Source of the DNA: an uncultured Clostridia bacterium
Lineage (GTDB): Bacteria; Bacillota; Clostridia; Christensenellales; CAG-314
DNA: 64,000 nucleotides
Direction: 5' to 3'
Assembly (NCBI GenBank): GCA_947628135.1
Contig: CANQYT010000002.1
Coordinates: 1-64,000, forward strand
How positions within the stretch are numbered: the stretch's first letter is position 1; each line of letters opens with the position of its first letter. The position numbers and the translations under genes were made by a program. Shown here piece after piece: positions 1 through 7,822 of this stretch. The notes below the pieces were generated by a model. The model was given only the letters and a program-made list of their open reading frames with translations, was not told where the DNA came from and searched no databases.

Positions 1-227
1 CGGATTCGGTTGAGACCTTGGCGCTTTTGACGCGTCGCATTATGCTTGCATAGAATGCGACAAGGAAAATGCGACAAGAGTAGAGACCGAAAATTGTTTC
101 GCCCTCGGCGCGAGAAAAAACATATGGCGTATTTTAGCAATAATCAAATAGCGTTTCGTCGGACAGGGCAATCGACTCGTCGCAACGGGCGGTCGGTCTC
201 GGCGGCGAAAACAATGTAAAGGCAGTT
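1..227. other. Upstream intergenic stretch with a small hairpin
   Basis: No gene is supported here. An 8-bp perfect inverted repeat, GTCGCATT...AATGCGAC with a 12-nt loop, lies at 35-61, and a third copy of AATGCGAC follows at about 68. No T-run follows the hairpin, so it is not a convincing terminator. In-frame stops near 135-143 separate any upstream reading frame from tcdA. The gene to the left lies outside the window. Confidence 0.4.
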
Positions 228-929
228 ATGAACAAATCGTTTTGCCGAAGCGAAATGCTTCTCGGCGAAGAAAAAATGAACAAACTCTATTCCGCGCACG
301 TCGCGGTGTTCGGCTTGGGCGGCGTAGGCAGTTACGTCGTCGAGGCGTTGGCGCGCGCAGGGGTGGGCAAACTGACGATAACGGACGGCGACGTCGTTGC
401 GGAAAGCAACGTCAACCGACAGCTTTACGCGTTGCATTCCACCATCGGGCGGTACAAGACGGAGGTTGCGGCGGAGCGCATAGCGGACATCAATCCCAAT
501 TGCATTGTGGACGCGCGCGCAACACGTTTCAACGAAACTACGGCTGAGCAATTCGACTTTGCCTCTTTCGACTGCGTTGCGGACGCGATAGACTCGGTGA
601 CGGACAAGTTGCTTTTGATTCGTTTGTGTACACAGCGCAGCACTCCCGTAGTAAGTTGTATGGGCGCGGGCAACAAATTGCACGCCGAACTGTTTCGCGC
701 GGCGGACATTTCCGAAACGCAGGTGTGCCCCCTTGCAAGGGTTATGCGCAGGGAATTGCGCGAACTCGGTATCACGCGCGGCGTCAGAGTAGTATTTTCC
801 GACGAACCGCCGATAAAACCGCGTTCGGAGAGCGTTTCGAGACGGCAAACGCCGGGCAGCGTGTCGTTCGTCCCCTCTGCGGCGGGGCTGCTTGTCGCCG
901 AAGAAATAGTGCGTATTTTGACAGAATAA
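228..929 (+). CDS. tcdA: tRNA threonylcarbamoyladenosine dehydratase (ThiF/E1-like)
   Basis: This 233-residue protein belongs to the ThiF/MoeB/E1 superfamily and matches the TcdA (CsdL/YgdL) type, which uses ATP to cyclise t6A to ct6A at position 37 of ANN-decoding tRNAs. The N-terminus carries the family pattern MNKSFCRSEMLLGEE, and the nucleotide-binding glycine loop GLGGVGSYV lies near residues 30-38. The downstream segment DGDVVAESNVNRQ is the adenylating core, and ADAIDSVTDK is also typical. The ATG at 228 is chosen because it gives the canonical TcdA start, with AAAGGCA just upstream. Length is slightly below the usual 240-270. It stands alone and ends in a strong terminator facing the convergent ATPase gene. 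The family call is solid, but other ThiF-like functions cannot be fully excluded. Confidence 0.88.
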   Translation: MNKSFCRSEMLLGEEKMNKLYSAHVAVFGLGGVGSYVVEALARAGVGKLTITDGDVVAESNVNRQLYALHSTIGRYKTEVAAERIADINPNCIVDARATRFNETTAEQFDFASFDCVADAIDSVTDKLLLIRLCTQRSTPVVSCMGAGNKLHAELFRAADISETQVCPLARVMRRELRELGITRGVRVVFSDEPPIKPRSESVSRRQTPGSVSFVPSAAGLLVAEEIVRILTE

Positions 930-931
930 AG

Positions 932-968
932 AAAGCGTCCCGATTCAAAGGGACGCTTTTCCGTTTTT
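932..968 (+). terminator. Rho-independent terminator after tcdA
   Basis: A 10-bp perfect stem AAAGCGTCCC/GGGACGCTTT with an 8-nt loop starts three bases after the tcdA stop codon and is followed by a T-rich tract (TTTTCCGTTTTTT). It separates tcdA from the convergent P-type ATPase. Confidence 0.85.
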
Positions 969-996
969 TGAGTATGCCTGCGCAAGTTTTGCGGCG

Positions 997-3657
997 TTAT
1001 TTTTTTGTGCGGAATTTTCCGCGCACGGCGTTTACAATTAGTTTTTGAATTTCCACAAGGGGAATGATGGAAAGGGCAAGCGCGAGCGCGGTGAAATATT
1101 CCACTGCGGAAATATCCACAAAACCGAACGCGGTGTTCAGCCCGGGAATGTATATTACGGCGGTGGTGAGCGCAAGGCTCAACAGCATTGCTCCCCACAG
1201 CAGCCAATTCTGATGTTTTATACGGAAGATACTTCCCGTCATACTGCGAGCGTTGTATGCGTGGAAAATTTCCGTCATACTCATCGCGAGGAACGCCATT
1301 GTCATTCCCTGTTCGGTGGAGTGCCAATCTGCGCCTTCGAGGTGCGCTCCGACAAAGTAGGCGGCAAGAGTTATTCCCGCGACGTACAGCCCGTGTACAA
1401 TTACGTTTACACCCAATCCGCCTGCGAATATTCCCTCCTTTTTGAGCCGCGGCGGACGATTCATTACGTTTGCTTCGGCTTTTTCCGTACCAAGCGCAAC
1501 GGCAGGCAGCGTGTCGGTGATGAGGTTTATCCACAGTAGGTGAGCGGGGCGCAACAGCGTAAAACCGCACAGCGTGGACACAAACACGGCAAGCACTTCG
1601 GCAAGGTTGCTGGACAGCAAAAACTGTATCGCTTTGCGAATGTTGTCGTAAATACGTCGCCCTTCGCCTACGGCTGTCACTATCGTCGCGAAGTTGTCGT
1701 CCGTCAGAATCATATCGGCGGTATTTTTTGTGACGTCCGTTCCCGTTATGCCCATACCGACGCCGATGTCGGCGCTTTTTATCGAAGGCGCGTCGTTTAC
1801 GCCGTCCCCCGTCATCGCGCACACTTTACCCAACTTTTTCCAAGCGTTGACAATGCGTACTTTGTGTTCGGGTTGCACGCGCGCGTACACCGAGTACTGC
1901 GCTATGCGGCTTTCAAATTCCTCATCGCTCATTTTGTCGAGAGCAGAGCCGAGTATCGCCTGACTTGCGTCGGAGATTATACCCAATTGCAGCGCTATCG
2001 CTACGGCGGTGTCGATGTGGTCGCCCGTTATCATTATCGGGCGTATTCCCGCCTGCTTGCAACGGACTATCGCGTCGGAAACTTCGGTGCGCACGGGGTC
2101 TATCATTCCGCACATTCCCACGAAAACCAACCCCATTTCGATTTTTTGCGCCGAAACGTCGTCGGGAAGCGCGTCGTAACGTTTGTACGCCACGGCAAGC
2201 ACGCGCAGAGCCTTGTCCGCCATTTGTTTGTTGCGGGCGAGTATTTCCGCTTTCAGTTGTTCGGTCATCGCCGTTTCTTTGCCGTCAACGAAAGCGGCGG
2301 TGCAACGCGCGAGTATTTCGTCGGGCGCGCCCTTTGTGTATTGCACAACGCCTTGTTCCGTTTTGTGAAGCGTACTCATCATCTTGCGCAAACTGTCGAA
2401 AGGCGCTTCCGCCACGCGCGGAGTTGCGTTTTGCAAGTCCGTCTTGTTGAGTCCCATCGACAAAGCAAAGTCCACAAGCGCGCATTCCGTCGGCTCGCCC
2501 ACGGCGCGTTGGTCGCTTACCTGTGCGTCACAGCACAGCGCCATTGCCGTTGCGAGCAATTTTTCGTCGCTGCCGTACGTTTCGGTTACGGTCATTTTGT
2601 TCTGCGTAAGAGTACCCGTCTTGTCCGAGCATATTATCTCCGCGCAGCCGAGCGTTTCCACAGCCGTCATTTTGCGTATTACGGCGTGTTTTTTGCTCAT
2701 ATTCGTCACGCCGATAGACAGCACGATGGTGACGACCGTCGCAAGTCCCTCGGGGATAGCCGCCACCGCAAGTCCTATCGCGACAAGTAGCGAATCCATC
2801 AATATGTCCACGTCGAAGCCGTTGCCGCTGACGTAACTCATCAGCAACTTAAACAGGAAGATGAACACGGAAATGCCTATCACTACGTAGGTGAGCACTT
2901 TGGACAGTTGCGCCATCTTGATTTGCAAAGGAGTCCTTTCTTCCTTGGTGGTGGCGAGAACGTTTGCGATCTTGCCCATTTCCGTTTTCATAGCGGCAGC
3001 CACGACTACGGCTTTTGCTCTGCCGTAGGCGATAGAACTGCCCATAAAAAGCATATTTTTACGGTCGCCGAGGGGCGCGTCTTTGCAAATCACGTCGGAT
3101 ATTTTGTCTACGGGCACGCTTTCTCCCGTAAGAGCCGACTCTTCCGCTTTGCAACTTGCCGCTTCGAGAATACGGCAGTCGGCGGGTACGCTGTCTCCCG
3201 CTTCCAGCAAAACGACGTCGCCCACAACTATGTCGCAACTGTCCACAAAGAGCATTTTTCCGCCGCGAAGCACTTTGCACTTGGATTCCGTCATAGATTG
3301 CAACGCTTTTATCGCTTGTTCCGCTTTGCTTTCCTGTATCACGCCGAGCGTAGCGTTTAGCAGGACAACTACCGCGATAATTATCACGTCGGCGAAAGAT
3401 TCCTTTTCGTTGGCGGGGTTTGCGTTGTTTACGAGGGTAAGCGCAAGGCTTACTACGGCAGCCACAAGCAAAATGATTATCATCGGGTCGGCAAGTTGTT
3501 TCAGAAACTTAACGACGACGTTTTGCTTTTTGCCCTCTGCAAGTTTGTTTTTGCCGTTGGTCTGCAAACGCGTCGCCGCCTCTTCTTCCGTCAGACCTGT
3601 TTGTGCGGAACGGACGTTTTCAAGCGTTTGCTCGACGGTTTGTTTGTAAAATTCCAT
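997..3657 (-). CDS. P-type cation-transporting ATPase (PacL/Ca2+ type, probable Mn2+/Ca2+ exporter)
   Basis: This 886-residue P2-type ATPase carries the full catalytic set: TGES in the actuator domain, the phosphorylation motif DKTGTLT with the aspartate near residue 345, and MTGDGVNDAP in the hinge. Membrane helix 4 has the cation motif AAIPEGL, and helix 6 has NLITDTLPA, as in PacL/SERCA-like pumps. The ORF track starts at a GTG ten codons upstream inside a terminator stem. The ATG at 3657 is preferred because AGGAG lies just before it. The gene is expressed behind a yybP-ykoY-like leader, and that riboswitch class senses Mn2+. In Lactococcus and Streptococcus such leaders control P-type Mn2+ exporters. 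Manganese (with or without calcium) efflux is therefore the best inference, although the protein family alone would suggest calcium. Confidence 0.9.
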   Translation of the reverse strand: MEFYKQTVEQTLENVRSAQTGLTEEEAATRLQTNGKNKLAEGKKQNVVVKFLKQLADPMIIILLVAAVVSLALTLVNNANPANEKESFADVIIIAVVVLLNATLGVIQESKAEQAIKALQSMTESKCKVLRGGKMLFVDSCDIVVGDVVLLEAGDSVPADCRILEAASCKAEESALTGESVPVDKISDVICKDAPLGDRKNMLFMGSSIAYGRAKAVVVAAAMKTEMGKIANVLATTKEERTPLQIKMAQLSKVLTYVVIGISVFIFLFKLLMSYVSGNGFDVDILMDSLLVAIGLAVAAIPEGLATVVTIVLSIGVTNMSKKHAVIRKMTAVETLGCAEIICSDKTGTLTQNKMTVTETYGSDEKLLATAMALCCDAQVSDQRAVGEPTECALVDFALSMGLNKTDLQNATPRVAEAPFDSLRKMMSTLHKTEQGVVQYTKGAPDEILARCTAAFVDGKETAMTEQLKAEILARNKQMADKALRVLAVAYKRYDALPDDVSAQKIEMGLVFVGMCGMIDPVRTEVSDAIVRCKQAGIRPIMITGDHIDTAVAIALQLGIISDASQAILGSALDKMSDEEFESRIAQYSVYARVQPEHKVRIVNAWKKLGKVCAMTGDGVNDAPSIKSADIGVGMGITGTDVTKNTADMILTDDNFATIVTAVGEGRRIYDNIRKAIQFLLSSNLAEVLAVFVSTLCGFTLLRPAHLLWINLITDTLPAVALGTEKAEANVMNRPPRLKKEGIFAGGLGVNVIVHGLYVAGITLAAYFVGAHLEGADWHSTEQGMTMAFLAMSMTEIFHAYNARSMTGSIFRIKHQNWLLWGAMLLSLALTTAVIYIPGLNTAFGFVDISAVEYFTALALALSIIPLVEIQKLIVNAVRGKFRTKK

Positions 3658-3673
3658 ATTCTTCTCCTGATTT

Positions 3674-3711
3674 TGAAAAAAACTCACGCAACCGTTTTCG
3701 GCTGCGTGAGT
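3674..3711 (-). terminator. Riboswitch-controlled terminator in the ATPase leader
   Basis: On the minus strand ACTCACGCAGCCG pairs with CGGTTGCGTGAGT across an AAAA loop and is followed directly by seven T residues. It lies about 20 nt upstream of the ATPase start codon. Its 5' arm contains CTCAC, the same bases that would close the riboswitch P1 helix, so the two structures are mutually exclusive. Confidence 0.85.
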
Positions 3712-3790
3712 CTCATCGTTTCAAACAATGCCAGACTTGTCGTCGGTTGTTGGCAGTTGTTGCGCGTAGGCGTCGATTACTCCCTCACGG
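3706..3790 (-). promoter_or_regulatory. yybP-ykoY-family (Mn2+) riboswitch aptamer
   Basis: Read on the minus strand, the leader contains GTGAGGGAGTAATCG near its start and CGATGAGACTCAC near its end. GTGAG pairs with CTCAC (P1), flanked by the conserved GGAGTA and GAGA-type internal loop sequences of this class, and ATCG/CGAT extends the stem. An inner arm AACAACTGCCA/TGGCATTGTT carries the apical loop containing CCGACGAC. The closing strand CTCAC is shared with the downstream terminator, so ligand binding would prevent termination (an ON switch). The class is recognised by eye, not by a covariance model. Confidence 0.72.
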
Positions 3791-3804
3791 TTATTTTCGA
3801 GGCT

Positions 3805-3833
3805 ATGATAACACATTGCAAAGCGGTTGTCAA
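3805..3833 (-). promoter_or_regulatory. SigA promoter of the ATPase transcript
   Basis: On the minus strand TTGACA and TATCAT are separated by 17 bp and lie just upstream of the riboswitch. The -35 overlaps the -35 of the divergent thioesterase promoter. Confidence 0.7.
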
Positions 3834-3856
3834 CAACAAATCGCGTGTGGTATAAT
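3827..3856 (+). promoter_or_regulatory. SigA promoter of the acyl-ACP thioesterase gene
   Basis: TTGTCA and a perfect TATAAT are separated by 18 bp. The near-palindromic TTGTCAA serves as the -35 region for both divergent transcripts. Confidence 0.65.
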
Positions 3857-3909
3857 GATATATATGTTTGCCGACGGACAAAGTTTCATCGGATACGGAG
3901 GAGTAAATT

Positions 3910-4668
3910 ATGTTGCCCGCAAAAACGTTTTTGACGACAGACTGTTTGCTGTACGAAAGTAATTTCGACGTAAGCGGCGTTTTGAAACTTCATCGCGTGA
4001 TGGAGTTTTTGCAGGACGCCGCGGGTGCGCACGCCGCAAATCTCGGTTTCGGGTGGGACAATCTGGACGCAACGGGGTGTCTTTGGGTGCTGTCCAAGTT
4101 GAAGATACGTTTCGACACGCCCATAGGTAAAGACGTAAAACGTTTTACGCTGTATACTTGGCCCTTGAAACCGACGCGTTTCTTTGCGGAACGCTGTTTC
4201 GTTGCGGTAAATGAAGCGGGCGAACAACTCTTTTGCGCAACGTCCGTTTGGTTGGTCATCGACCGCGACACGCGCAGGATAGTCTCCCCGGACAGGCTTG
4301 AAGCGCTTTGCAATTGCGACTACGACGACGCCCACTGCGACGTTTTGCCGCAATTTGAAAGGGTGCGCCGCGACGAAATGTACGAATTTTGTTACGACAG
4401 GACCATTCGGCGCAGCGACCTTGACGTAAACGGACACGCCAACAACACCAATTACGTAAACTACGCGCTGGACGCGCTAAGTACGGACGAGATCGTATCG
4501 GAAATGGAAATAGTGTATCAAAAGGAACTTATTCTCGGCGACGTCGTGCATATTTACGGCAAGCGCGACGGTAACTCCGCTTACGTTGTCGGCGAGCGCG
4601 GCGAAACCTGCTTCACGGTGAAGTTTACGCTTGCCCCAAGCAGTAAACGCGCACCCGCCGAGCAATAG
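3910..4668 (+). CDS. Acyl-ACP thioesterase (FatA/FatB family)
   Basis: This 252-residue double hot-dog protein hydrolyses acyl-ACP to release free fatty acid in the cytoplasm. The N-terminal hot-dog includes LHRVMEFLQDAAGAHA. The second hot-dog carries the catalytic-type segment DVNGHANNTNYVNYALD near residues 176-192, which holds the Asp/His/Asn pattern of bacterial acyl-ACP thioesterases. A strong GGAGGAG ribosome binding site lies 8 nt before the ATG. Length fits the bacterial family (about 240-260). It is monocistronic, divergent from the ATPase, and followed by a 250-bp gap. Chain-length specificity cannot be read from the sequence. Confidence 0.9.
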   Translation: MLPAKTFLTTDCLLYESNFDVSGVLKLHRVMEFLQDAAGAHAANLGFGWDNLDATGCLWVLSKLKIRFDTPIGKDVKRFTLYTWPLKPTRFFAERCFVAVNEAGEQLFCATSVWLVIDRDTRRIVSPDRLEALCNCDYDDAHCDVLPQFERVRRDEMYEFCYDRTIRRSDLDVNGHANNTNYVNYALDALSTDEIVSEMEIVYQKELILGDVVHIYGKRDGNSAYVVGERGETCFTVKFTLAPSSKRAPAEQ

Positions 4669-4861
4669 TCGCATTTCCGCTTGTGACGTACGCACTCGGC
4701 GAAACGGCACGCAAACTTTTTCGGCAGTCTTTCACGCAAACGCAGCGACCGCGGCGCGTACCCGTCGGATCTTGCGAAAAATTACGGCTGCAAGGGAAAA
4801 TTTGCGAAGTCGTCCGCCTCAAAAGCGAAATAATTTTTTTGTTACTTTTTGTCTTTTAGTC

Positions 4862-4890
4862 TTGCCTAAAAGCGTGTTTTAGTGTAAACT
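4862..4890 (+). promoter_or_regulatory. SigA promoter of the P-loop kinase gene
   Basis: TTGCCT and TAAACT are separated by 17 bp, 29 bp upstream of the start codon of the next gene. The 190 bp before it hold no supported gene. Confidence 0.55.
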
Positions 4891-4918
4891 ATTTAGTTGT
4901 GTACTACGAGGAGGAACT

Positions 4919-5467
4919 ATGAACAAAGCGGTTGCCGTTGTCGGTATGTGCGGTTCGGGCAAAAGCGTGCTGTGCAAGTATTTTACTGATATGGGTTGGA
5001 ACAGCGTCTATTTCGGAGGCGTGGCGGTTTCGCAGTTGCAAAAAAACAATATACCCGTCAACGAAGCTAACGAGCGTAAAGTGCGCGAGCAACTCCGCCG
5101 CGATCTCGGTATGGGCGCGTTTGCCGTCGTCCTCAAAGACGAGATAATGGACAAACTGCAAAAAGGCAATGTGGTGCTGGACGGACTGTACAGTTGGAGC
5201 GAATACGTTATACTGAAAAATTTGTTGGGAGACAATTTGATAATTCTCGCGGTGGTGACTAACAGCGAAATACGCAAACAGCGTCTCGCAAACCGCAGCG
5301 TTCGTCCGCTCAGTCCCGAAATGGTAGACAGCCGCGACATAGCGGAAATCGAACATTCCGAAAAGGGCGGTCCGATAGCCAAAGCAGACTACTACGTCAC
5401 AAACAACGGCACGGAAGCGCAACTCAAAGCCCAATTCGAAGAATTTATGAAGTGGCTGAACAGATAG
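4919..5467 (+). CDS. P-loop NTPase, dephospho-CoA kinase-like (UPF0200-like)
   Basis: This 182-residue protein has a Walker A motif GMCGSGKS at residues 9-16 and the overall shape of a nucleoside/dephospho-CoA kinase. It resembles the UPF0200-type AAA/kinase proteins common in Archaea and found in Firmicutes. A Walker B-like segment is VVLDGLYSWSEY near residue 80. The C-terminal part carries DSRDIAEIEHSEKGG and an adenine-contact-like YYVTNNGT, typical of this group. A GAGGAGGA ribosome binding site precedes the ATG. It is monocistronic with its own promoter. The substrate is unknown, and true dephospho-CoA kinase (CoaE) normally has a different lid sequence, so I do not assign coaE. Confidence 0.7.
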   Translation: MNKAVAVVGMCGSGKSVLCKYFTDMGWNSVYFGGVAVSQLQKNNIPVNEANERKVREQLRRDLGMGAFAVVLKDEIMDKLQKGNVVLDGLYSWSEYVILKNLLGDNLIILAVVTNSEIRKQRLANRSVRPLSPEMVDSRDIAEIEHSEKGGPIAKADYYVTNNGTEAQLKAQFEEFMKWLNR

Positions 5468-5877
5468 TTCCCGCTTCACTCGGCAAAACTACTCGTATCA
5501 TTCCTCATTTCCAATAAAAACGTTTAAGTGAGCGGTTTGACAGGCAAGTCAAGCCGCTTGTCATTTGTATACTGTGCGGTCGCATCACCGACAATTTCCG
5601 CGGCGGCACGGTCGATTGCTTTGCACAACTCTCCTCAACGGACGGAGCGTTTTATCCGCAAAAGGCGTAGAACAATTTGTTCTGCGTTTTTTTTGTTAAA
5701 TTCACTGCGATTTCGTACGAAACGTTGAATTTTAGTTTGTTTTGCGCCGTTTCCCGATAGAGCCTCCGCAGGCGTGCCCTCGGATATTTTCGCCATCTGC
5801 GCATTTATTACAATGTAAACTCTCGGATACGTTCGAAAACGTATGCAATTAAGCCGCAAATAATTTTGTCAAAATAG
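5468..5877. other. Intergenic region with two hairpins
   Basis: No gene is supported. The two short ORFs in the track (5528-5728 plus, 5635-5859 minus) lack ribosome binding sites and recognisable content. A 10-bp hairpin GCGGTTTGAC/GTCAAGCCGC sits at 5532-5557. A second hairpin at 5666-5686 is followed by eight T residues and is annotated separately. Confidence 0.5.
5666..5694 (+). terminator. Rho-independent terminator
   Basis: CGTAGAACA pairs with TGTTCTGCG around a three-base loop and is followed by TTTTTTTT. It probably ends the transcript of the P-loop kinase gene about 200 bp upstream. Confidence 0.7.
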
Positions 5878-5924
5878 TTGACACGGTGTCAGAATAGTGC
5901 TATTTTGTTGTTGACACGGCGTCA
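5878..5924 (+). promoter_or_regulatory. TetR promoter with two operator copies
   Basis: The promoter reads TTGACA, 17 bp, TATTTT. Its -35 lies inside a perfect 13-bp palindrome TGACACGGTGTCA (5879-5891). A second, one-mismatch copy TGACACGGCGTCA lies 33 bp downstream (5912-5924), near the expected start of transcription. The spacing is about three helical turns. This is the arrangement expected for an autorepressing TetR-family protein, encoded immediately downstream. Confidence 0.75.
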
Positions 5925-5950
5925 GAATACCGCGCGACAAGGAGAATCCA

Positions 5951-6580
5951 ATGCCCAAAAGTTCCAAAGAATTGACAAACGCGAGGAAGGAAGAAATCGT
6001 AAACGCCTGTGAAAAACTTTACGAAACGATGAGTTTCAAGGAAATCACCGTCAAGGACATAGGCGCAGTCACTTCCTTTACTCGCACGTCAGTATACAAC
6101 TATTTTCATACGAAAGAGGAAATTTTCCTCGCCCTGCTCAAAAGGGAATACGAAAAGTGGATAAAGGATATAAACGCGCTCGTCGAAAACAACGCCGCGC
6201 TGTCCGTTGAGGAGTTTGCCTCGTCCCTTGCGAGCATTCTCGACCGCCGCAAACTTCTTTTGAAACTGATGACGATGAACAATTACGATATGGAGGAAAA
6301 CAGCCGCCCCGAAAACCTTGCCGAGTTCAAGCAAGTCTACGGCGAATCGATAAACGCGCTGGACAGATGTTTTGCAAAGTTTACGCGCCTTGCGGAAGCG
6401 GAGCGCCAAGAACTGCTGTATATTTTCCTGCCCTTTGTGTACGGTATCTATCCTTATGCGGAAGTCACAAAAAAGCAGCGCGTCGCAATGGCGCAAGCCA
6501 ACGTTGCTTTTAAGTATCATTCTGTCTACGAACTTACCTACAACTGCGTAAAAAACCTGCTGAAAGGCAAAGGAGAATAA
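5951..6580 (+). CDS. TetR/AcrR family transcriptional regulator
   Basis: This 209-residue one-component repressor has an N-terminal TetR helix-turn-helix at about residues 12-58, including ITVKDIGAVTSFTRTSVYNY and the typical follow-on FHTKEEIF. The C-terminal all-alpha ligand-binding half is divergent and gives no ligand clue. AAGGAGAAT precedes the ATG. Two palindromes just upstream suggest autoregulation. It heads an operon with a flavodoxin remnant, a CMD-cupin protein and an ABM-domain monooxygenase. That gene content suggests a response to quinones or electrophiles, but this is an inference from context. Confidence 0.88.
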   Translation: MPKSSKELTNARKEEIVNACEKLYETMSFKEITVKDIGAVTSFTRTSVYNYFHTKEEIFLALLKREYEKWIKDINALVENNAALSVEEFASSLASILDRRKLLLKLMTMNNYDMEENSRPENLAEFKQVYGESINALDRCFAKFTRLAEAERQELLYIFLPFVYGIYPYAEVTKKQRVAMAQANVAFKYHSVYELTYNCVKNLLKGKGE

Positions 6581-6584
6581 AATT

Positions 6585-6653
6585 ATGAGCAAAAAAATTT
6601 TGGTAGCGTATTTTTCGGCGAGCGGTGTGACGAATAAGACGGCAAACCCGTAA
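6585..6653 (+). pseudogene. Truncated flavodoxin (N-terminal stub)
   Basis: Four bases after the TetR stop, an ATG opens MSKKILVAYFSASGVTNKT followed by a stop at codon 23. This is the unmistakable first beta-strand and phosphate-binding loop (YFSASG.T) of a flavodoxin, whose full length is about 150-180 residues. The rest is missing, and the next 90 bp do not continue the fold in another frame. The overlapping TetR 3' end supplies a ribosome binding site (AAAGGAGA). The gene has therefore been lost by deletion, leaving a translated stub. Confidence 0.75.
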
Positions 6654-6746
6654 TCGGCATTGCGCGGCTGTTCTATACGGCGATATGCAATATTTTAGTA
6701 CAAACGCTTAACAAAGTCATAAAAATCAAAAAAAAGGAGTTTTACT

Positions 6747-7499
6747 ATGAAGAAAATCACTCAGGACGCGGGAAGAAAGTCCCTCGGGGAATTTGCCCCC
6801 GATTTTGCGCATTTCAACGACGACGTTCTCTTCGGGGAGAATTGGAACAACCGCGACATAGACAACAAAACGCGCTGTATCGTCACAGTGGTGGCGCTTA
6901 TGTCGTCGGGCATCACCGATTCCTCGCTGCGCTATCATCTTGAAAACGCCAAGAAAGCAGGCGTGACGAAAAAGGAGATCGCCGCAATAGTCACCCACGT
7001 CGGGTTTTACGCGGGCTGGCCCAAAGCGTGGGCGGTGTTCAATATGGCAAAAGAGGTGTGGGCGCAAGAAACCGCGGCTACCGCAATGGAAGCGCACGCC
7101 AACGAGATGGTGTTCCCCATCGGCGCGCCCAACGACGGCTTTGCGCAGTATTTCAGCGGCAAGAGTTACCTCGCGCCCGTTTCCAAATCGCAGGTGGGCA
7201 TTTTCAACGTCACGTTCGAGCCCTCCTGCCGCAACAATTGGCATATCCACCACGCGGATAAAGGCGGCGGACAAATTCTCATTTGCGTTGCGGGGCGCGG
7301 TTACTATCGCGAGTGGGGCAAGCAAGCCGTGGAGATGAAACCGGGCGATTGCATAAATATCCCCGCAGGGGTAAAGCATTGGCACGGCGCGGCTAAGAAC
7401 AGTTGGTTCTCCCACCTTGCGATAGAAGTGCCCGGCGAAAACGCTTTCAACGAGTGGTTGGAAGCCGTCTCCGACGAAGAGTACGACAAACTGCCGTAA
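6747..7499 (+). CDS. Carboxymuconolactone decarboxylase-like / cupin fusion protein
   Basis: This 250-residue two-domain protein has an N-terminal carboxymuconolactone decarboxylase-like (AhpD fold) domain at about residues 20-110, including TRCIVTVVALMSSG and IVTHVGFYAGWPKA. A C-terminal cupin barrel at about 140-235 carries metal-ligand-type segments WHIHHAD, PGDCINIPAGVKHWHG and a final strand around WFSHLAIEV. No CxxC of AhpD-type peroxidases is present. The pair CMD plus cupin is common in Firmicutes operons with flavodoxins and ABM monooxygenases and is often linked to quinone or aromatic-compound stress. The exact reaction is unknown. AAAAGGAG precedes the start. Confidence 0.85.
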   Translation: MKKITQDAGRKSLGEFAPDFAHFNDDVLFGENWNNRDIDNKTRCIVTVVALMSSGITDSSLRYHLENAKKAGVTKKEIAAIVTHVGFYAGWPKAWAVFNMAKEVWAQETAATAMEAHANEMVFPIGAPNDGFAQYFSGKSYLAPVSKSQVGIFNVTFEPSCRNNWHIHHADKGGGQILICVAGRGYYREWGKQAVEMKPGDCINIPAGVKHWHGAAKNSWFSHLAIEVPGENAFNEWLEAVSDEEYDKLP

Positions 7500-7511
7500 G
7501 CGAGGCGCGAT

Positions 7512-7805
7512 ATGGCGTTGACGGTCAATATCTACTACACGGGAACAAACGGCAGCGCAAAGAAATTTGCGGAAGAGATGAACACAAGCGGACTTGCGGA
7601 AAAAGTACGCGCCGAAAAAGGCAATATTAGTTACGAATATTTTTTCCCTATGGACGATCGCGAGACGGTGCTGCTCATCGACGTCTGGGAAAGCAACGAG
7701 GCGCTTGCGCTTCACCACAAAAGTTCTATGATGAGGGAAATTGCCGCTCTCCGCGAGAAATATCATCTCAAAATGAGAGTACGCAAGTACGAAGAAATAG
7801 AGTAA
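7512..7805 (+). CDS. Putative quinol monooxygenase (ABM domain)
   Basis: This 97-residue single-domain protein of the antibiotic biosynthesis monooxygenase (dimeric alpha-beta barrel) type shows KVRAEKGNISYEYFFPMDD and the characteristic LIDVWESNEALALHHKS. YgiN-like members oxidise quinols or electron-rich aromatics without cofactors. It starts 12 bp after the CMD-cupin gene and is clearly cotranscribed. Length is standard for the family. The substrate is not predictable, though the TetR-controlled context suggests a detoxification role. Confidence 0.85.
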   Translation: MALTVNIYYTGTNGSAKKFAEEMNTSGLAEKVRAEKGNISYEYFFPMDDRETVLLIDVWESNEALALHHKSSMMREIAALREKYHLKMRVRKYEEIE

Positions 7806-7822
7806 TTTTCAGGAGCGACAAA

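Noticed and set aside
425-1822. 465-aa minus-strand ORF across the tcdA/ATPase junction
   Set aside because: Out of frame with both real genes and contains no recognisable domain.
5528-5859. Two short ORFs between the P-loop kinase and TetR genes
   Set aside because: No ribosome binding sites, and they cross terminator hairpins.
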